A DNA stretch of 64,000 bases from Betaproteobacteria bacterium (GCA_023259135.1 JAHFQX010000010.1:1-64000), one strand, 5' to 3'. Positions 49,537 through 59,430 are shown, numbered from the stretch's first letter. Numbers and translations are program-made. Notes: generated by a model not told the origin, from the letters alone.

Positions 49537-51329
49537 GGACCCGTTTTCGCCGCCGCCGGAAGAAATTGCCGGAACAGCTTAAGCTCGTCGCTCTCCAGGC
49601 TGGGATTGCCGATGACGGTCGGCCGCAGAAAAATCACCAGTTCCGTTTTTTTCACCTGCTGGTCGCGGAAGCTGAATAGGTTCCCCACCGCCGGATCGGT
49701 GGAGAGCCCCGGCAAGCCGTCGCGATTACGCTGTACGTCGTCCTGCATCAAGCCGCCCAGCACCACGGTCTGAGCGCTGTTCACCTGGAGCACCGACTCC
49801 ATCTCCCGCACTTGAATCTCCGGGACCGGATTGATGATCCGGGCGGCTCCCGTCCCCAGCGACGGGTTGGGATCGTTCTTGAAGCCCAGGATGCGGGAAA
49901 TGGTGGGCCGCACCGTCAGAGTTACCGCTCCGTTCTCGTTGATCTGGGGCGTCACGCTCATCACCACGCCCACCGGCACGGTTTGCGCGGTGGTGGTGAA
50001 GGTGGTCAAGGCCGGCCCGGTGGACGGAGTCGTGGTTTGCGCGTCGATGGAAAAATAAACCAGATTGTCCACCACCTTGAGCAGCGCCGTCTGGTTGTTG
50101 AGGGCCATCAGCTTGGGACTGGAGAGTACTTTCGTGTTGCCGAACTGCTCCAGCAGCCGGATGGTGCCGCTGATGTTGCCTATGGGGGAATTGGTATTGA
50201 CATAGCCCACGGTGAAGTTGGGGGGAGTGGCCAGACTGCCCGCCAGCAAGGATTGGCTGATGTTGAGGCCGCCGCTCACCGCCAGCCGGCTCCAATCCAC
50301 CCCGGCCTTGTAGGCATCCGACAGGCCCACCTCCACGATGGTCGCCTCGATGAGCACTTGGCGAGCCACCGACGCAATCACGCTGTCCAGATACTTCTGG
50401 ACGAGTCCATGCTGCTTCTCGGTGGCGATGACGCTGACGCTCCCCGCCACCGGGTTGATGATGATGTCGTCTTTCGGGTCGCCGGGCAGGCTGGGAGAGG
50501 CGCCGCCGAAAGCGGCGTTGAACAAATCGGTGGCGTTGGGGCCCGCTCCCGCCACGGCCCCGGCCTGCTGCAAGCGTTCTTCCTTAGCCGCCCGCGCCGC
50601 TTCGGCTCGCGCCGCCCGGTCGTCGGCGGTCTGGGTCAGGGCCCGGGTGGAAGCCAAAATGCCGCGGATATTGTCCCGCAGCAACTCCCAGAAATTATTC
50701 TTGGAGGTGGTTTGTACGCTGGTGTTGGAAAGATTCCCGGAGGCCCCCGAACTCGCGCCCTGCGCGCCCGACCCGCCCCGGCTCGCGGGAGTGATCTGGC
50801 CGGAAACGGCAATGGTGGAAGTGGTATCCCGGGACATGTTGACGTAATCCACCCGGTAAGTCTTGAGATAGGGAACATCCGGCATCACCAGCCAGGTATC
50901 GTTCTCCTGGCGATAACGCAGATTGGCCTGCAACGCGATGCGGTCGAGAATGGCGGGGAGGGTCGCATCAATGGCGTTCAGGCTGATCAAGCCTTGCAAG
51001 CCCGGATGAATGTCGATGTTGCGCTTGGTGTCGCGGGCCAGGGCGAACAGCAATTCCTTCACTGGCACCTCGTTCACCACTACGCTGTAGACCGGCTCCT
51101 TGACCTTCGGTTTGGGGGGGGGCGGCAGAAATCCTCCGGCTCGGAGCGGAGCGGGAATGTCCTGGACTTTCGGATCGGCGGGACCCGCATCGATATGGGC
51201 CGAGGAAGGGGGAGGGACCGGGCGGGGAGCGGCGCAACCGGCCAACAGCAACGCCAGGAAAATGGGCGCCAGACGTTGCCGATAACTTCGCCCGCCTCGA
51301 ATTCGCCTATCGACGATGGCTCCCTCCAT
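49533..51329 (-). CDS. mshL: Outer-membrane secretin (MshL)
   Basis: 598 residues. A lipobox (FLALLLAGC) suggests a pilotin-independent lipoprotein. The N-terminal domains include VYSVVVNEVPVKELLFALARDT. The C-terminal secretin domain has VLIEATIVEVGLSDAYKAGVDW, VLSSPKLMALNNQTALLKV, VPVGVVMSVTPQI and KKTELVIFLRPTVI, the last being the secretin signature. It forms the outer-membrane pore for the pilus. A candidate weak terminator lies in the 84-bp gap after mshM. Confidence 0.9.
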   Translation of the reverse strand: MEGAIVDRRIRGGRSYRQRLAPIFLALLLAGCAAPRPVPPPSSAHIDAGPADPKVQDIPAPLRAGGFLPPPPKPKVKEPVYSVVVNEVPVKELLFALARDTKRNIDIHPGLQGLISLNAIDATLPAILDRIALQANLRYRQENDTWLVMPDVPYLKTYRVDYVNMSRDTTSTIAVSGQITPASRGGSGAQGASSGASGNLSNTSVQTTSKNNFWELLRDNIRGILASTRALTQTADDRAARAEAARAAKEERLQQAGAVAGAGPNATDLFNAAFGGASPSLPGDPKDDIIINPVAGSVSVIATEKQHGLVQKYLDSVIASVARQVLIEATIVEVGLSDAYKAGVDWSRLAVSGGLNISQSLLAGSLATPPNFTVGYVNTNSPIGNISGTIRLLEQFGNTKVLSSPKLMALNNQTALLKVVDNLVYFSIDAQTTTPSTGPALTTFTTTAQTVPVGVVMSVTPQINENGAVTLTVRPTISRILGFKNDPNPSLGTGAARIINPVPEIQVREMESVLQVNSAQTVVLGGLMQDDVQRNRDGLPGLSTDPAVGNLFSFRDQQVKKTELVIFLRPTVIGNPSLESDELKLFRQFLPAAAKTGP

Positions 51330-51389
51330 GCTCGCTCCCCCGGAAATCAGCGGTCTATTCTAACATTCCGCGCTTTTGGCATCCCGCCC

Positions 51390-51411
51390 AAAAACCGCCC
51401 CGGATACGGGG
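51390..51411 (-). terminator. Candidate weak terminator between mshM and mshL
   Basis: On the minus strand CCCCG TATC CGGGG forms a stem, followed by CGG and then five T, just after the mshM stop. The spacing between stem and T-run makes it weak, so it may act as an attenuator within the cluster. Confidence 0.4.
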
Positions 51412-51413
51412 TA

Positions 51414-52838
51414 TCAGGACGCGTTCTGCCCGCCGATCTCGGCCCGGATCCCTTGCACGGTCCGCAAATACGGACGATAGCCCTTGACCGAAGCGGGGAG
51501 CTGGCTCAATGCCTGTGCTGCCTCTTCGCGGCCGGGAAAGCTCCCATAGAGAACCGTCACCGAAGGCTTTCCTTTGGCGAAAGTACGATACACAAAAATC
51601 CCTTTTTCATCAATGTATTTTGAAAGTATTTTCAGGTGGCGCTTTAATTGTTCCGGGTTATCGGTGCCCATCAACTGAATGCTGTGGGTTCCCGGCGGCT
51701 CCCGAGCCAGCCATTCTCGGGTCGTTTGCAGCCGGGACTCCAGCAGATCGACTGGGGACGCAATCGGACCGGACTTTTCCGGCGGGCTGGCCGGCGCTGG
51801 GGCGGCTTGAGGCGCCGGTGCCGGGCTGGCCGCCTCCGCCACGGGCACCGGAACCGGGTTGACTGGCGGGGCGGGGCGAGGAGTCTGGGTCTGTTGCGCT
51901 GGAGCAACAACAGCCGGCTCAGCTGGGCGATACGTGCCGTAAATGCCGTAAGCGATTGCTCCGATCGTCATTCCCGTCCCCAGCAACACCGCCCCGGCGG
52001 CGAAGCGTGGCCACGGCGGCGGGGCGGCCTGGCTGAATTCGCAGTCCCGCACCGCCGCCCGTGCATGACGCAGGCGGAGGGTATGGGTATTCTCGGCAAA
52101 AGCCGCCAGCAAGGTCTTGTCCGCCACCAGATTGAGACGGCGGGTCAGGCCGCCGGCGGCCCGGTTCATATAATTCACCACCCGGCGGCCAAACAAATCC
52201 GGCCCCCGGTAACCGGCCGCCCGCAGCCGGAAGGAAAGGTATTCTTGCGCTTGCTGGATCGCCAGGGGCTGCAAGTAAAAACTGTGGGTGATGCGTTCGC
52301 GCAATTGGCGGATTTCCGGCTGGCGCAGCATTTCGTCCAGTTCCGGCTGGCCGAACAACACGATCTGCAGCAGCTTGCTGTGCTGGGTCTCCAAGTTGGA
52401 GAGCAGGCGGATCTCTTCCAAGGTGGCCACCGGCATGCTCTGGGATTCCTCCACGAACACCACGACCCGCTGCCCCTGGGCGTGGCGCTCCAACAGATAG
52501 GCATGCAAGGCCTGCATCACCTGCAACCGGTCCGCGTCCCGCGACAAGGGAAGCTGCATCTCGAAAGCAATGGCATGCAGAATCTCCTCGGGAGCAACGC
52601 TGGGATTCACCAGGTAAACGCTTTCCACTCCTTGGGGCAATCGGGCTTGCAGCATGCGGCATAGCATGGTCTTGCCGCTGCCGACCTCGCCGGTCACTTT
52701 GACGATGCCTTCTCCTTGGGTGATGGCGTAAATCAGCGCCTCGAGGATCGCCCCCCGGTTGCCGCCGGAATAAAAAAAATCCGTGTCGGGAGTGATCTTG
52801 AAAGGGGGGCGGGTCAAGCCGAAATAAGTGTAATACAC
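51414..52838 (-). CDS. mshM: ExeA/MshM-type AAA ATPase with SPOR-like tail
   Basis: 474 residues. The N-terminal AAA domain starts MYYTYFGLTRPPFKITPD with Walker A GEVGSGKTMLCRML and Walker B VVVFVEESQ, as in MshM/ExeA. Then come a membrane helix (FAAGAVLLGTGMTIGAIAYG), a Pro/Ala linker, and a C-terminal SPOR-like domain (HSIQLMGTDNPEQLKRHL, VTVLYGSFPGREEAAQAL), which would bind denuded septal peptidoglycan. It probably helps place the secretin in the wall. First gene of the pilus cluster. Confidence 0.85.
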   Translation of the reverse strand: MYYTYFGLTRPPFKITPDTDFFYSGGNRGAILEALIYAITQGEGIVKVTGEVGSGKTMLCRMLQARLPQGVESVYLVNPSVAPEEILHAIAFEMQLPLSRDADRLQVMQALHAYLLERHAQGQRVVVFVEESQSMPVATLEEIRLLSNLETQHSKLLQIVLFGQPELDEMLRQPEIRQLRERITHSFYLQPLAIQQAQEYLSFRLRAAGYRGPDLFGRRVVNYMNRAAGGLTRRLNLVADKTLLAAFAENTHTLRLRHARAAVRDCEFSQAAPPPWPRFAAGAVLLGTGMTIGAIAYGIYGTYRPAEPAVVAPAQQTQTPRPAPPVNPVPVPVAEAASPAPAPQAAPAPASPPEKSGPIASPVDLLESRLQTTREWLAREPPGTHSIQLMGTDNPEQLKRHLKILSKYIDEKGIFVYRTFAKGKPSVTVLYGSFPGREEAAQALSQLPASVKGYRPYLRTVQGIRAEIGGQNAS

Positions 52839-52853
52839 GGCCGCTCCTCGGGA

Positions 52854-54293
52854 TCAATCGCCGCCGTTATCCACGGCTTTGCCGTAATGGCGCATACGGC
52901 TGTATAAAGTGGTGCGTTGTATGCCCAACAGGCGGGCGGCCTGGCTCAGATTCCCGCCGGTGATGTCCAGGGCGGCTTCCACATAAGCCGCCTCCCACTG
53001 GCGCAAAAAATCGTCCAGGTCGAATTGCTTGCGGGTCCGCAAGTGGCGCCGGGCCGCTTCCAGAGTGCTTTTCGGGTCTTTCGGCCAAGCCGAGCCATCG
53101 GCCGCGCCGGCCCATTCCCCATCCAACTCCGCCTGAAGTTGAATGGTATTGATGGACATTCCCGGATATTTGGTGGTCAGTCGAATGACAATGTTGCGCA
53201 GCTCCCGCACATTGCCGGGAAACGCATAATCTCCCCACAATCGCGCCGCCCGTTCATCCAGATGAAACGGCGCCACGCCTCCCTGGCCCGCGTAGAAATC
53301 CCGGTAATGTTCCAGCAGCGCGAATTTATCGTCCTCCAATTCCCGCAGCGGCGGCACCGTCACGCTCAGCACGCTCAAGCGGTGATAGAGATCGCCGCGG
53401 AACCGCCCGGCCTGCACCTCTTGGCGCAGATCCCGATTGGTGGCGGCCACCACCCGCGCCCTGGAAACCCGGGTCTGGGTCTCCCCCACCCGCTGGTATT
53501 CGCCGTTTTCCAACACCCGCAGCAGTTTCGCTTGCAGTTCCAGGGGCAGTTCCCCGATCTCGTCCAGGAACAGGATGCCGTCCTGGGCATCCTCGAAATA
53601 GCCGGAGCGGGCGCTGTGGGCGCCGGTAAAGGCGCCCTTGCTGTAACCGAACAAAGTCGGTTCGACCAGGTTGGGGGAAATCGCCGCGCAGTTCAAGGCC
53701 AGGAAGGGCTTGTCGGCATAACGCCCGCGCTTGCGCAAGGCTGCGGCCACCAGCTCCTTGCCGCTGCCCGACTCGCCTTCCACCAACACCGGGAAAGGGG
53801 AGTCCGCGTACCGTTGGATCTGGCTCCTGAGCTTCTCCATGGGAAAGCTGGCGCCGACGATGCCGTCCTCCTCGGTCGGCTGTTCCCGCAACTCGGCTGC
53901 CCGGAATTCCAGGGCCTTGAACAGGGCATCCCGCAATTTCTGCGGATCGCACGGTTTCGCGATGAAATCCACCGCTCCCAGGGAACGGGCGTGGCGGGCA
54001 TGGGCTTCGTCGCTCTGGCCGGAGAGCACCAGAATCTTGATGCTGGGCGAATAAGCCAGCAATTCGCCGATGAGCCGGAAGCCTTCGTCGGGACGGTGAG
54101 GGGTAGGAGGCAGGCCCAAATCCACCAGAGCCAGCCCCGGCGGCTGGGTCAACTGCTGTAGCAAGCTTTGAGCCTGGGGACGAGAGGCCGCCACCGCCAC
54201 CTCGAAATCCCGGCCCAGCACAAAATGCAGGGTGTCGGTAATAAGCGGGTCGTCGTCAACGATAATGAGCGCCGGTTTATCGCTGTTTCCCAT
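52854..54293 (-). CDS. Sigma-54-dependent response regulator
   Basis: 479 residues: receiver domain (LIIVDDDPLITDTL, phospho-Asp in ALVDLGLPP, Lys in IAKPCDPQ), AAA+ domain (GESGSGKELVAAALRKRG, GAFTGAHSARSGYFEDA, LFLDEIGELP), and a C-terminal Fis-type helix-turn-helix (GNLSQAARLLGIQRTTLYSRMRHYG). GAFTGA is intact, so it can activate sigma-54 RNA polymerase. It resembles PEP-CTERM-type regulators. I chose ATG 54293 over 54464. No histidine kinase is adjacent. It lies 15 bp upstream of mshM on the same strand. Confidence 0.9.
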   Translation of the reverse strand: MGNSDKPALIIVDDDPLITDTLHFVLGRDFEVAVAASRPQAQSLLQQLTQPPGLALVDLGLPPTPHRPDEGFRLIGELLAYSPSIKILVLSGQSDEAHARHARSLGAVDFIAKPCDPQKLRDALFKALEFRAAELREQPTEEDGIVGASFPMEKLRSQIQRYADSPFPVLVEGESGSGKELVAAALRKRGRYADKPFLALNCAAISPNLVEPTLFGYSKGAFTGAHSARSGYFEDAQDGILFLDEIGELPLELQAKLLRVLENGEYQRVGETQTRVSRARVVAATNRDLRQEVQAGRFRGDLYHRLSVLSVTVPPLRELEDDKFALLEHYRDFYAGQGGVAPFHLDERAARLWGDYAFPGNVRELRNIVIRLTTKYPGMSINTIQLQAELDGEWAGAADGSAWPKDPKSTLEAARRHLRTRKQFDLDDFLRQWEAAYVEAALDITGGNLSQAARLLGIQRTTLYSRMRHYGKAVDNGGD

Positions 54294-54312
54294 AATGCCT
54301 GACTCCTGTTTC

Positions 54313-55080
54313 TCAGTGTCGTGCTTCGCTACGGGCAACGCAAGCCAGATACGCCGCTTCCAAATCTTCGACTCCATGAATGCCGCATAACTCCGCCGGG
54401 GCGCCGACGAACAATAATTCCCCCCGGTGCAGGACCGCCATGCGGTCGCAAATTTCTCCGACATCAGCCAACGAGTGGGAGGTAAAGAACAAGGTCGTGT
54501 TCCGCTCGCGCAAAGTTCGCAGGCGCGCTTTCAACAAGGCCCGCGCCTTGGGGTCCAGGCCGCTGGTGGGCTCGTCCATGATCAGCAGCTCCCGGCCGCT
54601 CAACAAGCAAGCGGCGAGTCCCAGTTTCTGGGTCATACCCTTGGAATAGGCGCGCACCGGACGCGACAGCGCCGCCACGTCCAACTCCAATGCCCGGCAC
54701 ACCGCCTCGGCTTGCCGCCGATCATGGTTTGCGGATTGCAGGGCCGCCATATAGCGCAGAAAATCCTCGCCGGTCAGATAGTAGGGCGGCACGAAACGCT
54801 CCGGCAGAAAAGCCAGCCGGCTACGGGCTGCGGTCAGTCGATGGGAAATCCCGAATATCTCCACGGCGCCGCTATCGGGTTCGCAAAAGTCCAACAGGCA
54901 TTTAATAAGAGTCGTCTTGCCGGCGCCGTTCATGCCTACCAAGGCGAAAAACTCGCCGCGTTGGATCTCCATGTCCACCGGCGATAGCGCGGCGGCGGCG
55001 CCGAAACGCTTGGCCATGCCGCGAAACGCCAGCGGGATTTCTTCGGCACCGCGGCTTTGCCGCTCCATCGTCTTGCCCAT
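54313..55080 (-). CDS. ABC transporter ATP-binding protein (orphan)
   Basis: 255 residues with Walker A GMNGAGKTTLIKCL, signature YSKGMTQKLGLAACLL, Walker B LLIMDEPTSGLDP and the switch His in FFTSHSLADV. It is of the YhaQ/NosF-type subfamily that pairs with separate permeases, but no permease gene is beside it. The 20-bp gap to the sigma-54 regulator suggests cotranscription. Start chosen at ATG 55080 (MGKTMERQ). Confidence 0.87.
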   Translation of the reverse strand: MGKTMERQSRGAEEIPLAFRGMAKRFGAAAALSPVDMEIQRGEFFALVGMNGAGKTTLIKCLLDFCEPDSGAVEIFGISHRLTAARSRLAFLPERFVPPYYLTGEDFLRYMAALQSANHDRRQAEAVCRALELDVAALSRPVRAYSKGMTQKLGLAACLLSGRELLIMDEPTSGLDPKARALLKARLRTLRERNTTLFFTSHSLADVGEICDRMAVLHRGELLFVGAPAELCGIHGVEDLEAAYLACVARSEARH

Positions 55081-55090
55081 GCCGGGGATT

Positions 55091-55119
55091 TTACCCGCTC
55101 CCGCGGCTGGCGTTACAAT
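55091..55119 (+). promoter_or_regulatory. Candidate promoter of the PaaK-like gene
   Basis: TTACCC at 55091 and TACAAT at 55114 are 17 bp apart in the divergent gap. A near-perfect ribosome site (AAGGAGGA, 55160-55167) follows, five bases before ATG 55172. Confidence 0.4.
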
Positions 55120-55171
55120 GATCTTGTAAGCCTCGCCCAAGCCGCGCCGCGAAATCCCTAAGGAGGAGCCC

Positions 55172-56605
55172 ATGTCCCGCCCCGTCCCCCCGTACTACTA
55201 TCAAACCCTGGATTGGAACCGCCTGGTGGCCGACTATCCGCCCGCTCCCAGCTATTTCGACACCGTCTGGAAGTGGCCCCGGGAACGGCTCGTGGCTCTC
55301 CAGCAGCAACGCCTGCACGAGGCTTTGCAGCGCGCCTGGCAAACCCCCTTCTATCGGCGCCGCTGGGAAAAAGCCGGGGTGCGGCCCGACGACGTCAGGA
55401 CTCTGGCCGACCTGCCCAAGCTGCCGTTCTACACCGTGGACGACATCCGGGACAGCATCGCCCTGGATCCGCCCTACGGCGACTACCAGGGCCGAGCGGC
55501 GGCCGCCGCCGCGGAGGAACCGTTGCGCATTTTCTGGAGCGGCGGCACCACCGGCGACCCCCGGCCCACCGTCTACACCCAATGGGACCGGGAAGCCGGC
55601 GCCATTCTCACCCAGCGCATGTACTATCTCCAGGGAGTGCGGCCCGGCGACGTGGTGATGAATTCCTGGGCCTTCTCCACCCACAACGGCGCCTGGATCT
55701 ACGACCACGCCCTGCACCACTGGCTGGGTTGTCTCAACATCACCACCGGCACCGGAAACGTCACCGCCACAGAAAAGCAGCTCATGTTCGCCCACAAATA
55801 CGGCGTCACCACCATCCTGAGCTGGGCCGATCATTTGGTTTACATGGCCAACCTGGCGAAGGAGCTGGGCTACGACTTGGAGCGCGATTTCAAGATCCGC
55901 ACCCTGCCCACCTTCGGCAACCCGCTGCCGGTGACGGAAGCCTGGGGCCGCCCGGCCTACGAGGCCTACGGCTTTCACGAAGTGCAACTGGTGTCCGCGG
56001 AATGCGAGGCTCGCTCCGGGCTGCATGTCTTCGAGGATGCCTTCATCGTGGAGTGCGTGGACGTGGAAACCGGCCAACCGGTACCCGACGGCCAGACCGG
56101 CAATCTGGTGGTCACCTGCCTCTACAAGACCGGCAACCAGCACATCCGCTACAACATCCAGGATCTGTCGCGCATCGTCTCGCGGGAGCCCTGCGCCTGC
56201 GGCGGCACCCATCTGCGCACCGACCGCTTCCTGGGCCGCAGCGACACCATGGTGAAATTGCGCGGCATCAACATCTGGCCCGAAGCCTGCGGCGGCGTGG
56301 TCAACAAGGATCCCCGAGTCACCGGCGAATGGTTCTGCACCGCCGAAACCAAGCAAACGCCGCGAGGCGCCGTGGATGAAATGACCATCATGGTGGAGCA
56401 CAAGCCCGAGGTTGGCGACCCCGAGGCCCTGCGCGCCCATCTGGAAGACCGCCTCAAAGTGGAAATCGGCCTGCGCATTAACGTCCAGGTGGTCGGTCCC
56501 GACGCCCTGCGTTCCCTCACCGGACTGGGAACCGACCGGCCCAAGCCGAAACGCTTCGAGGACCGGCGCATAGCCCAGAAACAAGATCGGCCACCAGAGC
56601 TATAA
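55172..56605 (+). CDS. PaaK-like CoA ligase (AMP-forming family)
   Basis: 477 residues of the phenylacetate-CoA ligase family: ATP-binding loop WSGGTTGDPRPTVYT, the typical N-terminal TPFYRRRWEKAGVRPDDVRTLADLPKLPF, and the hinge region GRSDTMVKLRGINIWP. It should adenylate a carboxylic acid and transfer it to CoA. The substrate is not known and no phenylacetate gene cluster is present. A crotonase lies just past hslVU. A very strong Shine-Dalgarno suggests high expression. Confidence 0.82.
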   Translation: MSRPVPPYYYQTLDWNRLVADYPPAPSYFDTVWKWPRERLVALQQQRLHEALQRAWQTPFYRRRWEKAGVRPDDVRTLADLPKLPFYTVDDIRDSIALDPPYGDYQGRAAAAAAEEPLRIFWSGGTTGDPRPTVYTQWDREAGAILTQRMYYLQGVRPGDVVMNSWAFSTHNGAWIYDHALHHWLGCLNITTGTGNVTATEKQLMFAHKYGVTTILSWADHLVYMANLAKELGYDLERDFKIRTLPTFGNPLPVTEAWGRPAYEAYGFHEVQLVSAECEARSGLHVFEDAFIVECVDVETGQPVPDGQTGNLVVTCLYKTGNQHIRYNIQDLSRIVSREPCACGGTHLRTDRFLGRSDTMVKLRGINIWPEACGGVVNKDPRVTGEWFCTAETKQTPRGAVDEMTIMVEHKPEVGDPEALRAHLEDRLKVEIGLRINVQVVGPDALRSLTGLGTDRPKPKRFEDRRIAQKQDRPPEL

Positions 56606-56606
56606 T
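56601..56606 (+). promoter_or_regulatory. Likely -10 element of the hslVU promoter
   Basis: A perfect TATAAT overlaps the stop codon of the PaaK-like gene, 33 bases before the hslV ATG. The -35 at 17 bp (GAAACA) is weak, and I see no convincing heat-shock sigma-32 site. Confidence 0.4.
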
Positions 56607-56638
56607 TGCGGCCCTGCTGATTTCTCCTTTGCCTCCCC

Positions 56639-57175
56639 ATGGAACAATTCCACGGCACCACCATTCTCTCCGTCCGGCGGGGCGGCAGCGTCGCCATCGG
56701 CGGTGATGGCCAGGTTACCCTGGGCAACGTGGTGGTGAAGGCCACCGCCCGGAAAATCCGCCGGCTCTACCATGGCCGCATCCTCACCGGCTTTGCCGGG
56801 GGCACCGCCGACGCCTTTACCTTGTTCGAGCGCTTCGAGGCCAAGCTGGAAAAACACCAGGGCCACCTGATGCGCGCCGCGGTGGAGTTGGCCAAGGACT
56901 GGCGCACCGACCGCATGCTGCGCCGGCTGGAAGCCATGCTGGCGGTGGCGGATCGGGAAACTTCCCTCATCATCACCGGCAACGGCGACGTGCTGGAGCC
57001 GGAACAGGGGCTGGTGGCCATCGGCAGCGGCGGCCCCTACGCCCATTCCGCCGCCCGGGCGCTGTTGGAAAACACCGAGCTTACGCCCAAGGAGATCGTC
57101 GCCAAGGCGCTGGGCATCGCCGGCGACCTGTGCATCTACACCAACCAGCAGCACGTCGTCGAAACCTTGGACTAG
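56639..57175 (+). CDS. hslV: ATP-dependent protease peptidase subunit HslV
   Basis: 178 residues. [16 protein letters not shown] shows the processed N terminus; Thr7 becomes the catalytic nucleophile after a six-residue propeptide is removed. [10 protein letters not shown] and [29 protein letters not shown] are typical. It forms the double-hexamer protease core capped by HslU. Confidence 0.96.
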   Translation: MEQFHGTTILSVRRGGSVAIGGDGQVTLGNVVVKATARKIRRLYHGRILTGFAGGTADAFTLFERFEAKLEKHQGHLMRAAVELAKDWRTDRMLRRLEAMLAVADRETSLIITGNGDVLEPEQGLVAIGSGGPYAHSAARALLENTELTPKEIVAKALGIAGDLCIYTNQQHVVETLD

Positions 57176-57210
57176 CCGAATACCGGCCGCTTCCCCGCCC
57201 CTCACTCACC

Positions 57211-58542
57211 ATGACCGCCATGACCCCTCGGGAAATCGTCCACGAGCTGGACAAGCACATCATCGGCCAGCAGGCCGCCAAGCAGGCGGTGGCCATCGCC
57301 CTGCGCAACCGCTGGCGGCGCCGGCAAGTGCCGGAACCGCTGCGCCATGAGATCACCCCCAAGAACATCCTGATGATCGGCCCCACCGGCGTGGGCAAGA
57401 CCGAGATCGCCCGGCGGCTGGCCAAGCTGGCCGACGCGCCGTTCATCAAGATCGAAGCCACCAAGTTTACCGAGGTGGGCTACGTGGGCCGGGACGTGGA
57501 TTCCATCGTCCGGGATTTGCTGGAAACCGCCGTCAAGGACACCCGAGAGGCGGAAACCCGGAAAGTGCGGCACCTGGCCGCCGACGCCGCCGAGGAGCGC
57601 ATCCTCGATGCGCTGCTGCCTCCCGCCCGGGACGCCGGGTTTCAGTCCGGCGGGGATGAAAAGGAAGGGACCGCCCGCCAGCGCTTCCGCAAGATGCTGC
57701 GGGAAGGCGCCTTGGACGATCGGGAAATCGAAATCGAGACGGCGGCGGCCCAGGCCTCCATGGAAATTTTCGGCCCGCCGGGGATGGAGGAGCTGACTTC
57801 CCAGATCCAAGGCATGTTCCAGAATCTCGCCGGCAGCCGGCGCAAGACCCGCAAGCTGAAGATCCGCGACGCCATGAAGCTGCTCACCGAGGAGGAAGCC
57901 GGCAAGCTGGTCAACGACGAGGATTTGAAGCTGGAAGCGCTGCGCAACGTCGAGCAGAACGGCATCGTCTTCCTGGACGAAATCGACAAGATCACCAGCC
58001 GCTCCGAAACCACCGGCGCCCAGGTGTCCCGGGAAGGCGTGCAGCGCGATCTGCTGCCCCTGGTGGAGGGCACCACGGTGTCCACCCGCTACGGCATGGT
58101 GAAGACCGACCACATCCTGTTCATCGCCAGCGGCGCGTTTCACCTTTCCAAGCCCTCGGACCTCATCCCGGAGCTGCAAGGCCGCTTTCCCATCCGGGTC
58201 GAGCTCGGCAGCCTGTCGGTGGCGGATTTCGAGCAGATCCTCACCTCCACCTCGGCCTGCCTGACCCGGCAATACCAGGCCCTGTTGGAAACCGAGGGAG
58301 TAAAACTGGATTTCCGCTCCGACGGCATCCGGCGCTTGGCGGAAATCGCCTGGCAGGTCAACGAGCGCACCGAGAACATCGGCGCCCGGCGGCTCTATAC
58401 GGTGATGGAGCGATTGGTGGAGGATCTGTCCTTTGCCGCCGACCGCCAATCGGGCCAGGCGGTGGTGATCGACGCCGATTACGTAGACCAGCGCCTCAAG
58501 GACATCGCCGGCAACGAAGACTTGGCTAAATACATCTTATAG
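57211..58542 (+). CDS. hslU: HslUV unfoldase subunit HslU
   Basis: 443 residues from ATG 57211, identical in length to E. coli HslU; the track start at 57130 reads back into hsl[18 protein letters not shown], Walker [19 protein letters not shown]-domain (about 110-240), Walker [11 protein letters not shown], and the C-terminal LAKYIL tail that opens HslV are all visible. It unfolds substrates for HslV. Confidence 0.97.
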   Translation: MTAMTPREIVHELDKHIIGQQAAKQAVAIALRNRWRRRQVPEPLRHEITPKNILMIGPTGVGKTEIARRLAKLADAPFIKIEATKFTEVGYVGRDVDSIVRDLLETAVKDTREAETRKVRHLAADAAEERILDALLPPARDAGFQSGGDEKEGTARQRFRKMLREGALDDREIEIETAAAQASMEIFGPPGMEELTSQIQGMFQNLAGSRRKTRKLKIRDAMKLLTEEEAGKLVNDEDLKLEALRNVEQNGIVFLDEIDKITSRSETTGAQVSREGVQRDLLPLVEGTTVSTRYGMVKTDHILFIASGAFHLSKPSDLIPELQGRFPIRVELGSLSVADFEQILTSTSACLTRQYQALLETEGVKLDFRSDGIRRLAEIAWQVNERTENIGARRLYTVMERLVEDLSFAADRQSGQAVVIDADYVDQRLKDIAGNEDLAKYIL

Positions 58543-58555
58543 GAGGAGGAACCCC

Positions 58556-59365
58556 ATGCCTTTTATCGACGCCCTGTTCCATGTGCAAGACGGAATCGCC
58601 GTTTTCACCATGAACAACCCCAAGGCGCGCAACGCCCTCACCACCCCCATGATGCAAAACGACTTTCCGGCCCTGGTGGCGGAAGTCAAAACCAATCCGG
58701 AGATCCGCGCCCTGATCCTCACCGGCTCCGGCGGCATGTTCAGCGCCGGAGGCGACATTAAATTCATGAAGGAGCGCCGCAACCTGACGGTCCCCGAGCG
58801 CAACAAGACTCTCGACGACGCGTATCAATGGCTGCCGGAACTGGTGGATCTGCCGGTGCCGGTGGTGGCGGCGGTGGACGGCTTTGCCTTCGGCGCGGGG
58901 CTCAGCATCGCGCTGACCGCCGACCTGATCCTGGCCAGCGACCGGGCCCGCTTCAGTTGCGTGTTTGGCCGCGTCGGGCTGGTGCCCGACATGGGCATCA
59001 TGCATACCCTGCCGCGTTTCATCGGCTTGCAAAAAGCCAAGGAATTGATTTTCACAGCCCGCTCCTTCGGCGCCGCGGAGGCCCAGGCGCTGGGACTGGC
59101 GCACAGCATCCATGCTCCCGAAGCGCTGATGGCCGCCGCGCAAAGCCTGGCGGGGCGCTTCCGCACCGCTTCCCGGCTGGCCATCCGCAACGCCAAGCGG
59201 GTGCTGCACCAATCCTACAGCCAGGATTTCCGCACGCTGGGCATCATGGAAATGGGGGCTCAGTCCGAAGCGCGGGAATCGGATTACCACCGCCAGGCGG
59301 TGGACCGCTTCCTCGACAAGCAGCCCGCGCTGTTCGACTGGGATGCCATGGACAAGGCGCAGTAG
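58556..59365 (+). CDS. Crotonase-family enoyl-CoA hydratase/isomerase
   Basis: 269 residues of the crotonase fold: TGSGGMFSAGGDIKFMKERR (oxyanion-hole segment), FAFGAGLSIALTADLILAS and FGRVGLVPDMGIMHTLPRFIG. The first catalytic Glu position of hydratases (usually AFGGGCELA / GxxE) is not obvious; VGLVPDMG has Asp where some isomerases have Glu. Hydratase, isomerase or another crotonase reaction are all possible. GGAGGAGGAA lies before the ATG, 13 bp after hslU. Confidence 0.82.
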   Translation: MPFIDALFHVQDGIAVFTMNNPKARNALTTPMMQNDFPALVAEVKTNPEIRALILTGSGGMFSAGGDIKFMKERRNLTVPERNKTLDDAYQWLPELVDLPVPVVAAVDGFAFGAGLSIALTADLILASDRARFSCVFGRVGLVPDMGIMHTLPRFIGLQKAKELIFTARSFGAAEAQALGLAHSIHAPEALMAAAQSLAGRFRTASRLAIRNAKRVLHQSYSQDFRTLGIMEMGAQSEARESDYHRQAVDRFLDKQPALFDWDAMDKAQ

Positions 59366-59413
59366 GCGCGGGAGACTGTTGAGAGAGCGGCTTTTAACAA
59401 TGTAATAGTGAAT

Positions 59414-59430
59414 GGCGGCGCCCTGCCGCC
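59414..59430. terminator. GC-rich hairpin between convergent genes
   Basis: GGCGGC GCCCT GCCGCC forms a 6-bp stem between the crotonase and glycosyltransferase ends. There is no T-run on either side, so termination is uncertain. Confidence 0.3.
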
